Assembly: GCF_034044715.1 (NCBI RefSeq)
Contig: NZ_JAXCLW010000002.1
Location: 496,001-560,000, forward strand
Origin: Dongia_B soli
GTDB taxonomy: Bacteria > Pseudomonadota > Alphaproteobacteria > Dongiales > Dongiaceae
DNA: 64,000 nt
Reading direction: 5' to 3'
Shown here: positions 9,198-17,528 of the stretch, one piece after another
Layout: every line of letters starts with the position of its first letter
Position numbering within the stretch: position 1 is the stretch's first letter
Position numbers and translations under genes: made by a program
Notes under the pieces: generated by a model
Told to the model about the DNA's origin: nothing
Database searches by the model: none
What the model saw: the letters and a program-made list of their open reading frames with translations, nothing else

Positions 9198-11669
9198 ATG
9201 GCCCGTATCCGCGACAACGCCGATATGCTGGAAGATTTTGCCAGGCAAGCGCCCAAACTTGCCCCATGGTTCGCGACGCGCGGCTGGGTTCCTTACCCGC
9301 ATCAGTTGCGTATGATGCAAGAAGCGGTTGCAGGCCGATCCACCTTACTGGTCGCTCCGACCGGGGGCGGAAAGACCTTGGCCGGATTTTTGCCAAGTTT
9401 GAATGAACTGTCGAAAGAGGGGCGGAAGAAGGTCAAAGGCTTCCATACACTCTACATTTCCCCGCTGAAGGCCCTCACGGTCGATATCGCGCGGAATCTG
9501 GAGATACCGCTCCTAGAGATGAAGCTTGATATTTCCTGCGAAGTCAGAACCGGCGATACACCGCAGAATCGCCGCCAGCGGCAGCGCCGGAGGCCACCGG
9601 AAATCATGCTGACCACGCCGGAATCACTTGCTTTAATGCTGTCCTATGCCGATGCCGACAATCTGTTCGGCAATTTAAGTGCGGTCATCGTCGATGAATT
9701 GCACGCGATTGCCGACACCAAGAGAGGACAATTGCTTTTTCTTGGCCTGGCTCGCCTCGCTCGCTTGGCGCCGAAAGCTCGCTTCGTCGCATTATCGGCG
9801 ACCATCCCGCAGCCCGACCACATGGCCGAATATCTCTCTTTTGATGGTCGAAAGGTTGCCGTGATCCGTGGCCAGGAAGGCGCCAAGCCCGACATTTCCA
9901 TTCTCTTATCGGGTAAACGTGTCCCCTGGGGCGGGCATATGGCACAACATGCTGTCGGCGATATATACCGTGCTATCTGTACACACCGGACCACGCTGGT
10001 CTTCGTCAACACACGCGCCCAGGCGGAATTGATCTTTCAGGGGCTTTGGCGGTGCAACGACCATAATCTGCCGATCGCCCTTCATCATGGCAGCCTCTCC
10101 GTTGAGCAACGCCGGAAGATAGAAGCTGCCATGGCACGCGGCATACTTCGCGCCGTGGTCTGTACCTCGTCGCTTGATCTCGGGATCGATTGGGGCGACG
10201 TCGATCTGGTGGTCCAGGTCGGCGCGCCAAAAGGCGCGAGCCGATTGCTGCAGCGCATAGGCAGAGCCAACCACAGATTGGACGAGCCGAGCCAGGCTAT
10301 TCTCGTGCCAGCCAATCGATTTGAATTGCTCGAATGCCAGGCGGCAATGGAAGCTGCTTTGGCAGGCGATCTCGATGGCTATCCGGCCCGGCCTCCCTGC
10401 CTCGATGTGTTGGCGCAGCACATTCTTGGCGTGGCCTGTTCTCGGCCAGTACAGCCGGATGAGCTCTTTGCGGAAATCAAGACAGCCTATCCGTTTAGGA
10501 CTCTTTCTCGCCAAGATTTCGACCAGGTCTTCGCTTTTGTGGTCAATGGCGGCTACGCCCTGAAAGCCTACGAACGCTACCATCGTTTGGTGGAGGGAGA
10601 CGACGGCTGCTATCGCATCGCGGCACCCGTCATTGCCCGGCAATACCGCATGAATGTCGGAACAATTGTCGAGGCGCCAATGCTGCGGGTGAAACTGAGA
10701 CGCGGACCGGTCCTGGGCGATGTAGAGGAATGGTTTGTGCAAGGCTTGACCGTCGGGGATACGTTCATTTTTGCTGGCCGCCTGTTGCGCTTCGAAGGCA
10801 TCCGCAGCATGTCGGTGGAATGCAGCGTCGCGAAGAAGGGCGAGCCCAAGGTACCGGCTTATGCCGGCGGCCGGCTGCCACTGACCACGGGACTTGCCGG
10901 ACGGGTGCGTTCCTTGCTGTCCAATACGCGGCACCATCGCAGGTTGCCGCCTGAGGTTCAGGACTGGTTACGGTTGCAGCGGAACCGATCGCAACTTCCA
11001 GAGACGTCCGGGTTGGTCGTGGAATCATTCCCGCGGGGCAAAAGGGAATTTCTGGTTGCCTATTGTTTTGAGGGGCGGAATGCACATCAGACACTTGGCA
11101 TGCTGTTGACGCGGCGCATGGAAAAAATGGGATTGAAACCGCTAGGCTTTGTGGCCAGCGATTATGTTCTCGGTGTCTGGGGACTTCGTGCACCGGATGC
11201 ACAGCAAGTCGGAGCATTATTCGATCAAGACATGTTGGGTGATGATCTCGAAGAATGGTTGGAAGATTCGTCGATGCTACGCCGCAGCTTTCGTATGGTG
11301 GCAATCATTGCCGGCTTGATCGAGAGGCGGCATCCGGGTGCGGAGAAAAGCCGCAAGCAGGTCACTTTCAATGCCGATCTGATCTATGATGTTTTGCGCA
11401 AGCATGAGCCAGGCCATATCCTGCTGAAGGCAACGCGGCAGGATGCCGCTTGGAATTTGGCCGATGTTGGCCGTCTAAGTGATTTTCTACAGCGCATAAA
11501 AGGTCAGATCACATTTCGGCGGTTGAGCCATGTATCGCCGCTCGCCGTTCCGATCCTGCTGGATATCGGGCGCGAGCGGATTGCCGGCGAAGCTTTGGAT
11601 GAATTGCTGGATGCAGCGGCAATGGACCTGATTGCGGAAGCGACAGATCCGCTTGAGGCTGCTCAATGA
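9198..11669 (+). CDS. Ligase-associated DEXH-box helicase (Lhr-like)
   Basis: 823 aa, the usual size of this subgroup. RecA domain 1 has the Walker A PTGGGKTLAGFLPSL and motif II as DELHA. Motif III is SATIP. RecA domain 2 has HHGSLS, CTSSLDLGIDWG and QRIGRANHR. A winged-helix and beta-barrel Lhr-core region and a C-terminal extension complete it. Lhr-core enzymes translocate 3' to 5' on single-stranded DNA and unwind duplexes. Its last 4 bases overlap pdeM, and the exonuclease/ligase pair is divergently transcribed from a 67-base gap. No clear SOS box was recognised in that gap. Confidence 0.93.
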   Translation: MARIRDNADMLEDFARQAPKLAPWFATRGWVPYPHQLRMMQEAVAGRSTLLVAPTGGGKTLAGFLPSLNELSKEGRKKVKGFHTLYISPLKALTVDIARNLEIPLLEMKLDISCEVRTGDTPQNRRQRQRRRPPEIMLTTPESLALMLSYADADNLFGNLSAVIVDELHAIADTKRGQLLFLGLARLARLAPKARFVALSATIPQPDHMAEYLSFDGRKVAVIRGQEGAKPDISILLSGKRVPWGGHMAQHAVGDIYRAICTHRTTLVFVNTRAQAELIFQGLWRCNDHNLPIALHHGSLSVEQRRKIEAAMARGILRAVVCTSSLDLGIDWGDVDLVVQVGAPKGASRLLQRIGRANHRLDEPSQAILVPANRFELLECQAAMEAALAGDLDGYPARPPCLDVLAQHILGVACSRPVQPDELFAEIKTAYPFRTLSRQDFDQVFAFVVNGGYALKAYERYHRLVEGDDGCYRIAAPVIARQYRMNVGTIVEAPMLRVKLRRGPVLGDVEEWFVQGLTVGDTFIFAGRLLRFEGIRSMSVECSVAKKGEPKVPAYAGGRLPLTTGLAGRVRSLLSNTRHHRRLPPEVQDWLRLQRNRSQLPETSGLVVESFPRGKREFLVAYCFEGRNAHQTLGMLLTRRMEKMGLKPLGFVASDYVLGVWGLRAPDAQQVGALFDQDMLGDDLEEWLEDSSMLRRSFRMVAIIAGLIERRHPGAEKSRKQVTFNADLIYDVLRKHEPGHILLKATRQDAAWNLADVGRLSDFLQRIKGQITFRRLSHVSPLAVPILLDIGRERIAGEALDELLDAAAMDLIAEATDPLEAAQ

Positions 11670-12379
11670 CGCATTTGTCCATTTCCTTTGCCGGCGACGA
11701 TTTCGTACTCGACATTTCGGGTGCGCTCTATTGGCCCGGTCAGCAGTGCCTGGTCGTGGCCGATCTTCACTTTGAAAAGGGATCGGCCTTCGCGGCCCAG
11801 GCCTATCGTCCCCTGCCGCCGCATGACACGGCGCAGACATTGATGCAGTTGCACGAGGTTATCGCAAGGTATCAGCCGCGGCAGGTGATCTGCCTGGGGG
11901 ACAGTTTTCACGATGCCGCCGCATCCGACCGCTTGAACGGAGGCGATCTCATGAGATTCCGCCTCTTGATGGATGGATGCTCCTGGATTTGGGTGACCGG
12001 TAATCACGACCCCGCCATCCCCGCGATCCTGGGCGGAGAAGTGGTGGAGCGCCTGGAGAGCGGCAATGTCGTCCTACAGCATGATGCATCGGCGGAAAGC
12101 GGGCTGATCTTCGGCCATTTTCACCCGGTCGGACTGGTATCTTCAAATGGACATCTGATACGGCGCCGATGCTTCGTTCTGGGGCAGGAGCGGCTGCTTC
12201 TGCCGGCCTTCGGCAGCTATGCCGGCGGGCTGAATGTGCTGGATCCGGCAATCGCACGCTTGTTTCCCGAAGGTTATCAGGTTGTGCTTCTGGGGCATCA
12301 GCGGATGCATCGATTGCTGCCGCGGCAGTTGCGTAATGACACATCATATGCCATGTCCCGGCGGCTGCCGGAGCGGTGA
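11666..12379 (+). CDS. pdeM: Ligase-associated endonuclease/phosphoesterase PdeM
   Basis: 237 aa calcineurin-like phosphoesterase. The metal-binding blocks appear in order: VADLHFEKGSAF, LGDSFHD, TGNHDP and FGHFHP. Start overlaps the helicase stop by 4 bases, showing translational coupling. Family members are encoded with the ATP-dependent ligase cluster and are thought to act as DNA endonuclease/phosphodiesterase in damage response. The product has no signal peptide and should be cytoplasmic. Assignment is strong because all four cluster members are present within 6 kb. Confidence 0.9.
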   Translation: MTHLSISFAGDDFVLDISGALYWPGQQCLVVADLHFEKGSAFAAQAYRPLPPHDTAQTLMQLHEVIARYQPRQVICLGDSFHDAAASDRLNGGDLMRFRLLMDGCSWIWVTGNHDPAIPAILGGEVVERLESGNVVLQHDASAESGLIFGHFHPVGLVSSNGHLIRRRCFVLGQERLLLPAFGSYAGGLNVLDPAIARLFPEGYQVVLLGHQRMHRLLPRQLRNDTSYAMSRRLPER

Positions 12380-12414
12380 GCCAGATGCGCTTTTTTCCAA
12401 TATATAGAAAGGGA

Positions 12415-12489
12415 TGGTGCCGGCTGCGGGATTTGAACTCGCGACCTACCGCTTACAAGGCGGTTGCTCTACCACTGAGCTAAGCCGGC
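12415..12489 (-). tRNA. tRNA-Thr (anticodon TGT)
   Basis: Read on the minus strand the 75-base gene folds fully. Acceptor GCCGGCT pairs with AGCCGGC, then U8-A9, D stem GCTC/GAGC, anticodon stem ACCGC/GCGGT with loop CTTGTAA (anticodon TGT), a 5-base variable loop, and T arm GCGAG/CCCGC with one A-C mismatch. The T loop is TTCAAAT rather than the usual TTCGAAT. Discriminator A and CCA are encoded. Confidence 0.95.
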
Positions 12490-12652
12490 ATCTCGGGGCG
12501 GGCGCGCCCGGACCTAGACCTTGGGTGACGGTGTGATAGCCTGTTTATCGCCATTGGATCAAGCCCATAGCAGGTCATCCGCGCATTTGTTTGCGCCAGG
12601 ACGCCGTGACGCTAAGATCAGACCGGGAAAGAGAAAACGGGGAGTTAAGGCC

Positions 12653-13516
12653 ATGTCAGGCGCCATTCGTATCGCATGTATCCAGAATTGCGCGGAGCGG
12701 GAAATCGCTCCGAATATCGCCCCAATCGTGGACCTCGTGCGGTCGGCTGCCAAAGCAGGTGCGGATTTGATCGCCTTGCCGGAAATGGCCGGCCTGTTCG
12801 AGCCGATCCCGGCGAAACTGCTGGCAACGGCGCAGGCCGAGGCTAAAGACCCGTTTCTAGCAGCTTGCCGCGATCTGGCCCGGGAAACCGGCAAATGGAT
12901 CTTGGTGGGATCGCAGCTTTTCAAGGAGCCGGGACGGGGCCGGGTGGTCAACCGCTCCCTGATGTTGAACCCGGCCGGCGAAATCACAGCGCGATACGAC
13001 AAGCTGCATCTGTTCGATGTCGATCTTGCGCGCGGCGAAAGCTACAAGGAATCCGCCACCGTGGAAGCCGGTCAGCGCGCCCAACTCGCTGCCACGCCGT
13101 GGGGATTGCTGGGGATGTCGATCTGCTACGATCTGCGCTTCGCTTATCTTTATCGCGCCTTGGCCCAAGCTGGCGCCGCGCTGCTGACGATTCCGGCAGC
13201 CTTCACCTACACGACCGGCAAAGCGCATTGGCATGTACTGGTGCGGGCGCGTGCCATCGAAACCGGCTGCTTCGTCATTGCGCCCAATCAGACGGGCACC
13301 CATGCCGAAGGGCGGCGCACCTTCGGCCATTCGCTCATCGTCGATCCCTGGGGCGAGGTTCTGGCCGATGGCGGCGAGGATGTGGGATTTGTGACCGCCG
13401 AGCTCGACCTCGCCAAGGTTATAGAAGCCCGCCAGATGATTCCGGCGCTTCGCCATGACCGTGATTTCCCGGCGCCTTCCGTGCCGATCCGTGCCGAGGC
13501 ACTGGCGGGCGAATAA
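12653..13516 (+). CDS. Nitrilase-superfamily amidase (Nit1/Nit2-like carbon-nitrogen hydrolase)
   Basis: 287 aa from the ATG at 12653, preceded by GGAG about 9 bases upstream; the open frame extends further 5' but that stretch is not protein-like. The catalytic triad is visible: Glu44 in LPEMAGLF, Lys117 in YDKLHLFDVD, Cys158 in SICYDLRF. The pattern fits the Nit group that includes omega-amidase and deaminated-glutathione amidase, which act on small omega-amides in the cytoplasm. Substrate cannot be read from sequence. It converges on gbuA with a symmetric hairpin between them. Confidence 0.85.
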   Translation: MSGAIRIACIQNCAEREIAPNIAPIVDLVRSAAKAGADLIALPEMAGLFEPIPAKLLATAQAEAKDPFLAACRDLARETGKWILVGSQLFKEPGRGRVVNRSLMLNPAGEITARYDKLHLFDVDLARGESYKESATVEAGQRAQLAATPWGLLGMSICYDLRFAYLYRALAQAGAALLTIPAAFTYTTGKAHWHVLVRARAIETGCFVIAPNQTGTHAEGRRTFGHSLIVDPWGEVLADGGEDVGFVTAELDLAKVIEARQMIPALRHDRDFPAPSVPIRAEALAGE

Positions 13517-13522
13517 GACAAA

Positions 13523-13550
13523 CGGGGCTGCCGTTTTATCGACAGCCCCG
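13523..13550. terminator. Bidirectional hairpin between convergent genes
   Basis: CGGGGCTG at 13523-13530 and CAGCCCCG at 13543-13550 form a perfect 8-bp stem with a 12-base loop. It lies between the amidase stop and the gbuA stop. No long T-run follows on either strand, so its efficiency is uncertain. Confidence 0.6.
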
Positions 13551-13558
13551 CTATCGGA

Positions 13559-14524
13559 TTACGCGCGATACTGGACGCCCGGCAGGACGCAGAGCATCTC
13601 GTAGAGCAGGTTGGCGCCGAGCAGCGATGTATTGCCCTGCGGGTCGTAGGGCGGCGCCACTTCGACCAGATCGCCACCGACGATATCGAGCCCACGGCAG
13701 CCGCGGATGATTTCCATCCCCTGGATCGTGGTGAGGCCGCCGAATTCCGGCGTGCCGGTGCCCGGCGCGGAGGAGGGGTCGAGGCCGTCGATGTCGAAAC
13801 TGATATAGACGGGTCCCTTGCCGAGCTGCTCGCGCACTTCCGCCATCAGCGGCGCCAGCGATTTGTACCAGCATTCCTCCGCCTGGACGACGCGGAAGCC
13901 CTGCGCCCGGGGCCAATCGAAATCCTCCGCCTCATAGCCGGTGCCTCGCAAGCCGATCTGCACCACGCGCTTGCCATTGAGCAAACCTTCTTCCACCGCA
14001 CGGCGGAAGGGCGTGCCATGGGCGATTTTCTCGCCGAACATGGTGTCGTTGACATCGGCATGGGCATCGACATGGACAAGGCCAACCGGGCCATGCTTGC
14101 GGGCGATGGCGCGCAGGATCGGCAGGACGATGGTGTGATCGCCGCCCATGGTTAGCGGGATGCAATTGTGGCTGAGGATCTCGTCATAGGCCGCTTCGAT
14201 CAGGCCGATGCTCTTCTGCAAATTGAAGGTGTTGATTGCGACGTCACCAATATCGGCCACCTGCAGGCTGTCAAAGGGAGCAGCCCGGGTCGCCATGTTA
14301 TAGGGACGCAGCAGGCAGGATTCGGCGCGGATCTGGCGCGGACCGAAACGGGCGCCTGACCGGTTCGAGGTGCCGGTATCCAGCGGCACGCCAACGAAAC
14401 AGACATCCAGCCCTTCCGCCGTCGGCTGAGAGGGCAGGCGCATCATGGTAGCCGGGCCGCCGAAGCGTGGCATCTTGTTGCCACCAAGAGGTTGGTTCAG
14501 ATCTTTGGACATCGCTTTACTCAC
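13559..14524 (-). CDS. gbuA: Guanidinobutyrase (agmatinase-family ureohydrolase)
   Basis: 321 aa Mn-dependent ureohydrolase. Metal motifs are GGDHT, VDAHADVND and SFDIDGLDP. The N-terminus (QPLGGNKMPRFGG, then RSGARFGPRQIRAE) and C-terminus (NTSLLGANLLYEMLC) match what I recall of Pseudomonas guanidinobutyrase better than agmatinase. The expected reaction is 4-guanidinobutyrate to GABA plus urea. Context supports this: aruH, the first enzyme of the arginine transaminase route that yields guanidinobutyrate, is divergent from the same 193-base promoter region. The intermediate decarboxylase and dehydrogenase are not here. Agmatinase or another guanidino acid hydrolase remains possible. Confidence 0.8.
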   Translation of the reverse strand: MSKAMSKDLNQPLGGNKMPRFGGPATMMRLPSQPTAEGLDVCFVGVPLDTGTSNRSGARFGPRQIRAESCLLRPYNMATRAAPFDSLQVADIGDVAINTFNLQKSIGLIEAAYDEILSHNCIPLTMGGDHTIVLPILRAIARKHGPVGLVHVDAHADVNDTMFGEKIAHGTPFRRAVEEGLLNGKRVVQIGLRGTGYEAEDFDWPRAQGFRVVQAEECWYKSLAPLMAEVREQLGKGPVYISFDIDGLDPSSAPGTGTPEFGGLTTIQGMEIIRGCRGLDIVGGDLVEVAPPYDPQGNTSLLGANLLYEMLCVLPGVQYRA

Positions 14525-14664
14525 TCAGTTAACGAGGTTCGGAAGACTCCTGTATGGGATATAGCCGTCCTGGCAGGTCAAAGCTATGTTTGTTCACCAG
14601 GGCCCGTCCGCGCATTGCGAGACTTGACCAAGCCCTGATCATACCGCAAATTCGCGCTCGATAT

Positions 14665-14690
14665 AGTTATTGCACATTTGTGCAATAACT
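14665..14690. promoter_or_regulatory. 26-base palindromic operator in the gbuA/aruH intergenic region
   Basis: AGTTATTGCACA at 14665-14676 and TGTGCAATAACT at 14679-14690 are perfect 12-bp arms around TT. It ends 27 bases before the aruH ATG and 140 bases before the gbuA start. Such symmetry strongly suggests a dimeric regulator. The regulator is unknown; the nearby TetR gene is one candidate. Confidence 0.7.
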
Positions 14691-14717
14691 GGATGACCAG
14701 GGAACAGGCTCGAAATC

Positions 14718-15902
14718 ATGCGGTATTCACCATTTTGCGACCGGATCAGCGGCGAGGGCGTGGCGGCCTGGGATATCCATCAGCGCGCCGTGCATGACCA
14801 GCGCGCCGGCCGGGACGTGATTATCCTCTCCATCGGGGATCCGGATTTCGATACGCCGGCCGGCATCACCGATACGGCGATCGCCTCGCTGAAACGGGGC
14901 GATACCCATTACTCCGATATTCTCGGTTATCCGAACCTGCGCGCGGCCATTGCAGCGCATCATAAGCGCCTGTCGGGGCAGGATGTCACGGCCGCCAACG
15001 TGTCTGCCGTCGCGGGCTGCCAGCCTGGTCTCTTCGCCGCCTCGATGTGCTTGCTGGCACCGGGTGATGAAGTTGTGGTCCTGGAGCCGATGTATCTCAC
15101 CTACGAAGCCACCATTCGGGCCAGCGGCGCGACGCTGAAGCGCGTCTCGCAGCGGCCGGAGAACAACTTCCATCTCGATCCGGCGGATCTGGAAAAAGCC
15201 ATCACGCCGAAGACCAAGGCGCTGTTCTTTGCGACGCCGAGCAATCCGACCGGCGCGATGATGTCGGCCGAGGTGGCGAAGGCCGTCGCGGATATTGCCA
15301 TCCGGCACGATCTCTGGGTCGTTGCCGATGAAGTCTATGCCGGCCTGACCTTCGGCAAGAAGCATGTCAGCATCGCCGGTCTGCCTGGCATGGGCGAGCG
15401 CACCGTGACGGTGAGCAGCCTGTCGAAATCCCATGCCATGACCGGCTGGCGCATCGGCTGGATGGTCGGCCCTGAGGAGCTGATCCACCATGTGCACAAT
15501 CTCGGCCTGTGCAATCAGTACGGCATGCCGCCCTTCATCCAGCATGCGGCGACCTATGCGCTGACGCATGACGTACCGGAAGTCGAGGCGATGCGGCAGG
15601 CTTACCAGCGCCGCCGGGACACGGCAATCGCGCGCCTCAATCAGGTGCCCGGCCTGTCCTGCCATGTGCCTGAAGCCGGCATGTTCATGATGCTGGATGT
15701 GCGCAAGACCGGGCTGTCTGCCTATGACTTCGCCTGGGGCCTCTATAACGAAACCGGCGTGTCGGTCCTGGATGCCAGTCCCTTCGGCCCCAGCGCCGAT
15801 GGCCATGTCCGGGTTTCTTTCGTCATCGACGAAAAGAGCCTGGATGAGGCTTGCAGCCGCATCGCGCGCTACACCAACACGCTGAAGAGCGTGAAGGCAT
15901 AA
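14718..15902 (+). CDS. aruH: Arginine:pyruvate transaminase (class I/II aminotransferase)
   Basis: 394 aa fold-type I aminotransferase. The PLP lysine is in SSLSKSHAMTGWRIGW, and PSNPTGAM and DEVYAGLTF give the PLP-contacting Asn, Asp and Tyr. N-terminus MRYSPFCDRISGEGVAAWDIH and the length resemble Pseudomonas AruH, which transfers the amino group of L-arginine to pyruvate, giving 2-ketoarginine and alanine. The divergent gbuA supports an arginine or guanidino-acid role. The ribosome site is weak (GGGA about 15 bases upstream). A general aspartate/aromatic aminotransferase is the alternative; confidence in AruH rests partly on context. Confidence 0.75.
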   Translation: MRYSPFCDRISGEGVAAWDIHQRAVHDQRAGRDVIILSIGDPDFDTPAGITDTAIASLKRGDTHYSDILGYPNLRAAIAAHHKRLSGQDVTAANVSAVAGCQPGLFAASMCLLAPGDEVVVLEPMYLTYEATIRASGATLKRVSQRPENNFHLDPADLEKAITPKTKALFFATPSNPTGAMMSAEVAKAVADIAIRHDLWVVADEVYAGLTFGKKHVSIAGLPGMGERTVTVSSLSKSHAMTGWRIGWMVGPEELIHHVHNLGLCNQYGMPPFIQHAATYALTHDVPEVEAMRQAYQRRRDTAIARLNQVPGLSCHVPEAGMFMMLDVRKTGLSAYDFAWGLYNETGVSVLDASPFGPSADGHVRVSFVIDEKSLDEACSRIARYTNTLKSVKA

Positions 15903-15915
15903 CGCGGGTCGCATC

Positions 15916-16644
15916 TCAGCGATCATGTTCTGCGAGAAAGGCGCGGGCGATCTCGCGCATGCGGTCGCCGCCGAAACTGTCGAAGTGGCCGCCATGCACG
16001 TGGGTCACCTGCAGATCCAGGACACGGCGCATGCTGCGCACGTAATCAGCCATGTCAGTGTGATAGGCTTCATAGGCGAGCGGGCCGTCATAGATGACGT
16101 CGCCAGCGAAGAGAATGCCGGTCACCTGCTCATAAAGAGCGATCGATCCCGGTGAGTGGCCGGGCAGATGCAGAACCTCGAAATTGCGCTCGCCAAGATC
16201 GACACGGTCACCTTCATCGATCAGCCAGGTCGCCGGCGCCGGCTGCACGTCATAGCGTGCGGCCTGCCAATCACCCGGCGGCAGGGCAGTGAAGATGTCA
16301 TCTGTGACATAGTCGTCGGCTACAGTGTTGTAGCGGTCAGGGCGCACCATGATATGCGCTTCCGCCAGATGAACTGCCCGTTCGGGAAATTCATGATGTG
16401 CGCCGATGTGATCGAAATGCGTATGCGTGGCGACTGCCAATAACGGCCGCTCGGCAACCAATTGAACCTGCTCCCGCAGACTCACCACGCCCATCCCGGA
16501 ATCGATCAGCAGGTCGCGGTCGCGTCCACGGATATGCCAGATATTGCAGCGGTAATAGGGCTTGATATGCGGTTCCCAGATCCAGGTGATCCCGTCACCG
16601 ACCGATTTGGTTTGATACCAGGTATTCGCTGTCGCAATTTCCAT
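15916..16644 (-). CDS. MBL-fold metallo-hydrolase
   Basis: 242 aa. The zinc motif is THTHFDHIGAHHEF, followed by HLPGHSPGSIALYE and LFAGDVIYDG, and a late HVHGGHFDSFGG histidine. These are the five usual metal ligands of glyoxalase-II-like enzymes. No signal peptide. The gene starts 12 bases after the TetR stop, so the two form an operon and TetR probably controls it. Substrate unknown; thioester, lactone or phosphodiester hydrolysis are all possible for the family. Confidence 0.82.
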   Translation of the reverse strand: MEIATANTWYQTKSVGDGITWIWEPHIKPYYRCNIWHIRGRDRDLLIDSGMGVVSLREQVQLVAERPLLAVATHTHFDHIGAHHEFPERAVHLAEAHIMVRPDRYNTVADDYVTDDIFTALPPGDWQAARYDVQPAPATWLIDEGDRVDLGERNFEVLHLPGHSPGSIALYEQVTGILFAGDVIYDGPLAYEAYHTDMADYVRSMRRVLDLQVTHVHGGHFDSFGGDRMREIARAFLAEHDR

Positions 16645-16656
16645 ATCGGTCCGCCA

Positions 16657-17298
16657 TTACTTCTGTCGAGTGCTGCCGGTATTCTTGCCCTGCAGACCGG
16701 CAAAAACCAGCACGATCTGTTCCGCCATGTGCTGTTTCAACTGCTCCATCGGCATGGCCTCCTGAGTAACAAAGACGAAGAAGAGGCTGTTGCAGATTTC
16801 GAAGAGCACATTACCGGCGACGCGCGCATCGATTTCCCGGTCGATCAGTCCTTGCTCCTGAAGACAGGCGACGAGGTCGCCAACTTGATTTGCCAGCTTT
16901 CGATCCAATTCCGCATACCCCAGTCCAAATGGTGACTCCGGCTGGGTGACCGCAGTCGCAATCGCATTGCGCCAGAGCTCTTTCGTCAGATGCACCAGGG
17001 AGTGATCGACATAATATTCAAGCAGGTTTTGTACGGCGGTAAAGGCATCGTCATGCGGCTCAGCGATCATTTCAGTGCCGGCGCTACGCACTTCCTCGCC
17101 ATCGAGTGCGACCAAAGCGAGCAGCAGGTCTCCCTTGGACTGGAAGTAATTATAGACCGTACCCGGCGCGACATCAGCCCGTTCGGCGATTGCCTCTATG
17201 CTGGTATCGGCATAGCCAGTGCGCCGGAATAAAGTTCCGGCCGCTTCCAGAATGTCACGATGCCGCGTGGCTTTCTGACGTTCTCGCAACCCTGCCAT
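16657..17298 (-). CDS. TetR-family transcriptional regulator
   Basis: 213 aa. The N-terminal helix-turn-helix is clear: FRRTGYADTSIEAIAERADV then APGTVYNYFQSKGDLL (about residues 23-60). The C-terminal ligand domain is all-helical and not assignable. It is first in an operon with the MBL hydrolase and divergent from the ABC transporter operon. The 230-base gap between them holds an inverted repeat and a tandem repeat, so it may govern both directions. Confidence 0.9.
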   Translation of the reverse strand: MAGLRERQKATRHRDILEAAGTLFRRTGYADTSIEAIAERADVAPGTVYNYFQSKGDLLLALVALDGEEVRSAGTEMIAEPHDDAFTAVQNLLEYYVDHSLVHLTKELWRNAIATAVTQPESPFGLGYAELDRKLANQVGDLVACLQEQGLIDREIDARVAGNVLFEICNSLFFVFVTQEAMPMEQLKQHMAEQIVLVFAGLQGKNTGSTRQK

Positions 17299-17327
17299 TG
17301 ATATCCCACGATGCGGCTTCGCCGCAG

Positions 17328-17364
17328 AAAATGAATTGACTTAATTTTGTAGCTCATTCATTTT
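17328..17364. promoter_or_regulatory. Inverted repeat in the tetR/ABC transporter intergenic region
   Basis: AAAATGAAT at 17328-17336 and ATTCATTTT at 17356-17364 are perfect 9-bp arms separated by 19 AT-rich bases. The site lies 30 bases upstream of the tetR start and could be the operator of that regulator, overlapping a promoter. Binding is inference. Confidence 0.5.
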
Positions 17365-17381
17365 TCGTCAAGCGCAAATAA

Positions 17382-17405
17382 GCGGAACGGCGGAACGGCG
17401 GAACG
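17382..17405. repeat. Three tandem copies of an 8-bp unit
   Basis: GCGGAACG occurs three times without interruption at 17382-17389, 17390-17397 and 17398-17405, upstream of the ABC transporter operon. It may be a slippage tract or a set of binding sites. Confidence 0.8.
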
Positions 17406-17528
17406 GCCGGTAAAACGCGAGCGGAATTGTTGACTGGGTGGAAGAAATTTGTGTCACACATGCCTTGCACGATTGATCGCAGCTATTCGCCGTCCGTCAC
17501 AAAGCGAGACATCAAAAGGGGGATATTA

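Noticed and set aside
14665..14690. NtrC site at the gbuA/aruH palindrome
   Set aside because: It contains TGCAC and GTGCA but the spacing is 4 bases instead of the longer NtrC spacing, and no sigma-54 promoter elements are visible.
14727..15995. 422-aa open frame antisense to aruH
   Set aside because: Mirror of the aminotransferase frame; no domain seen.
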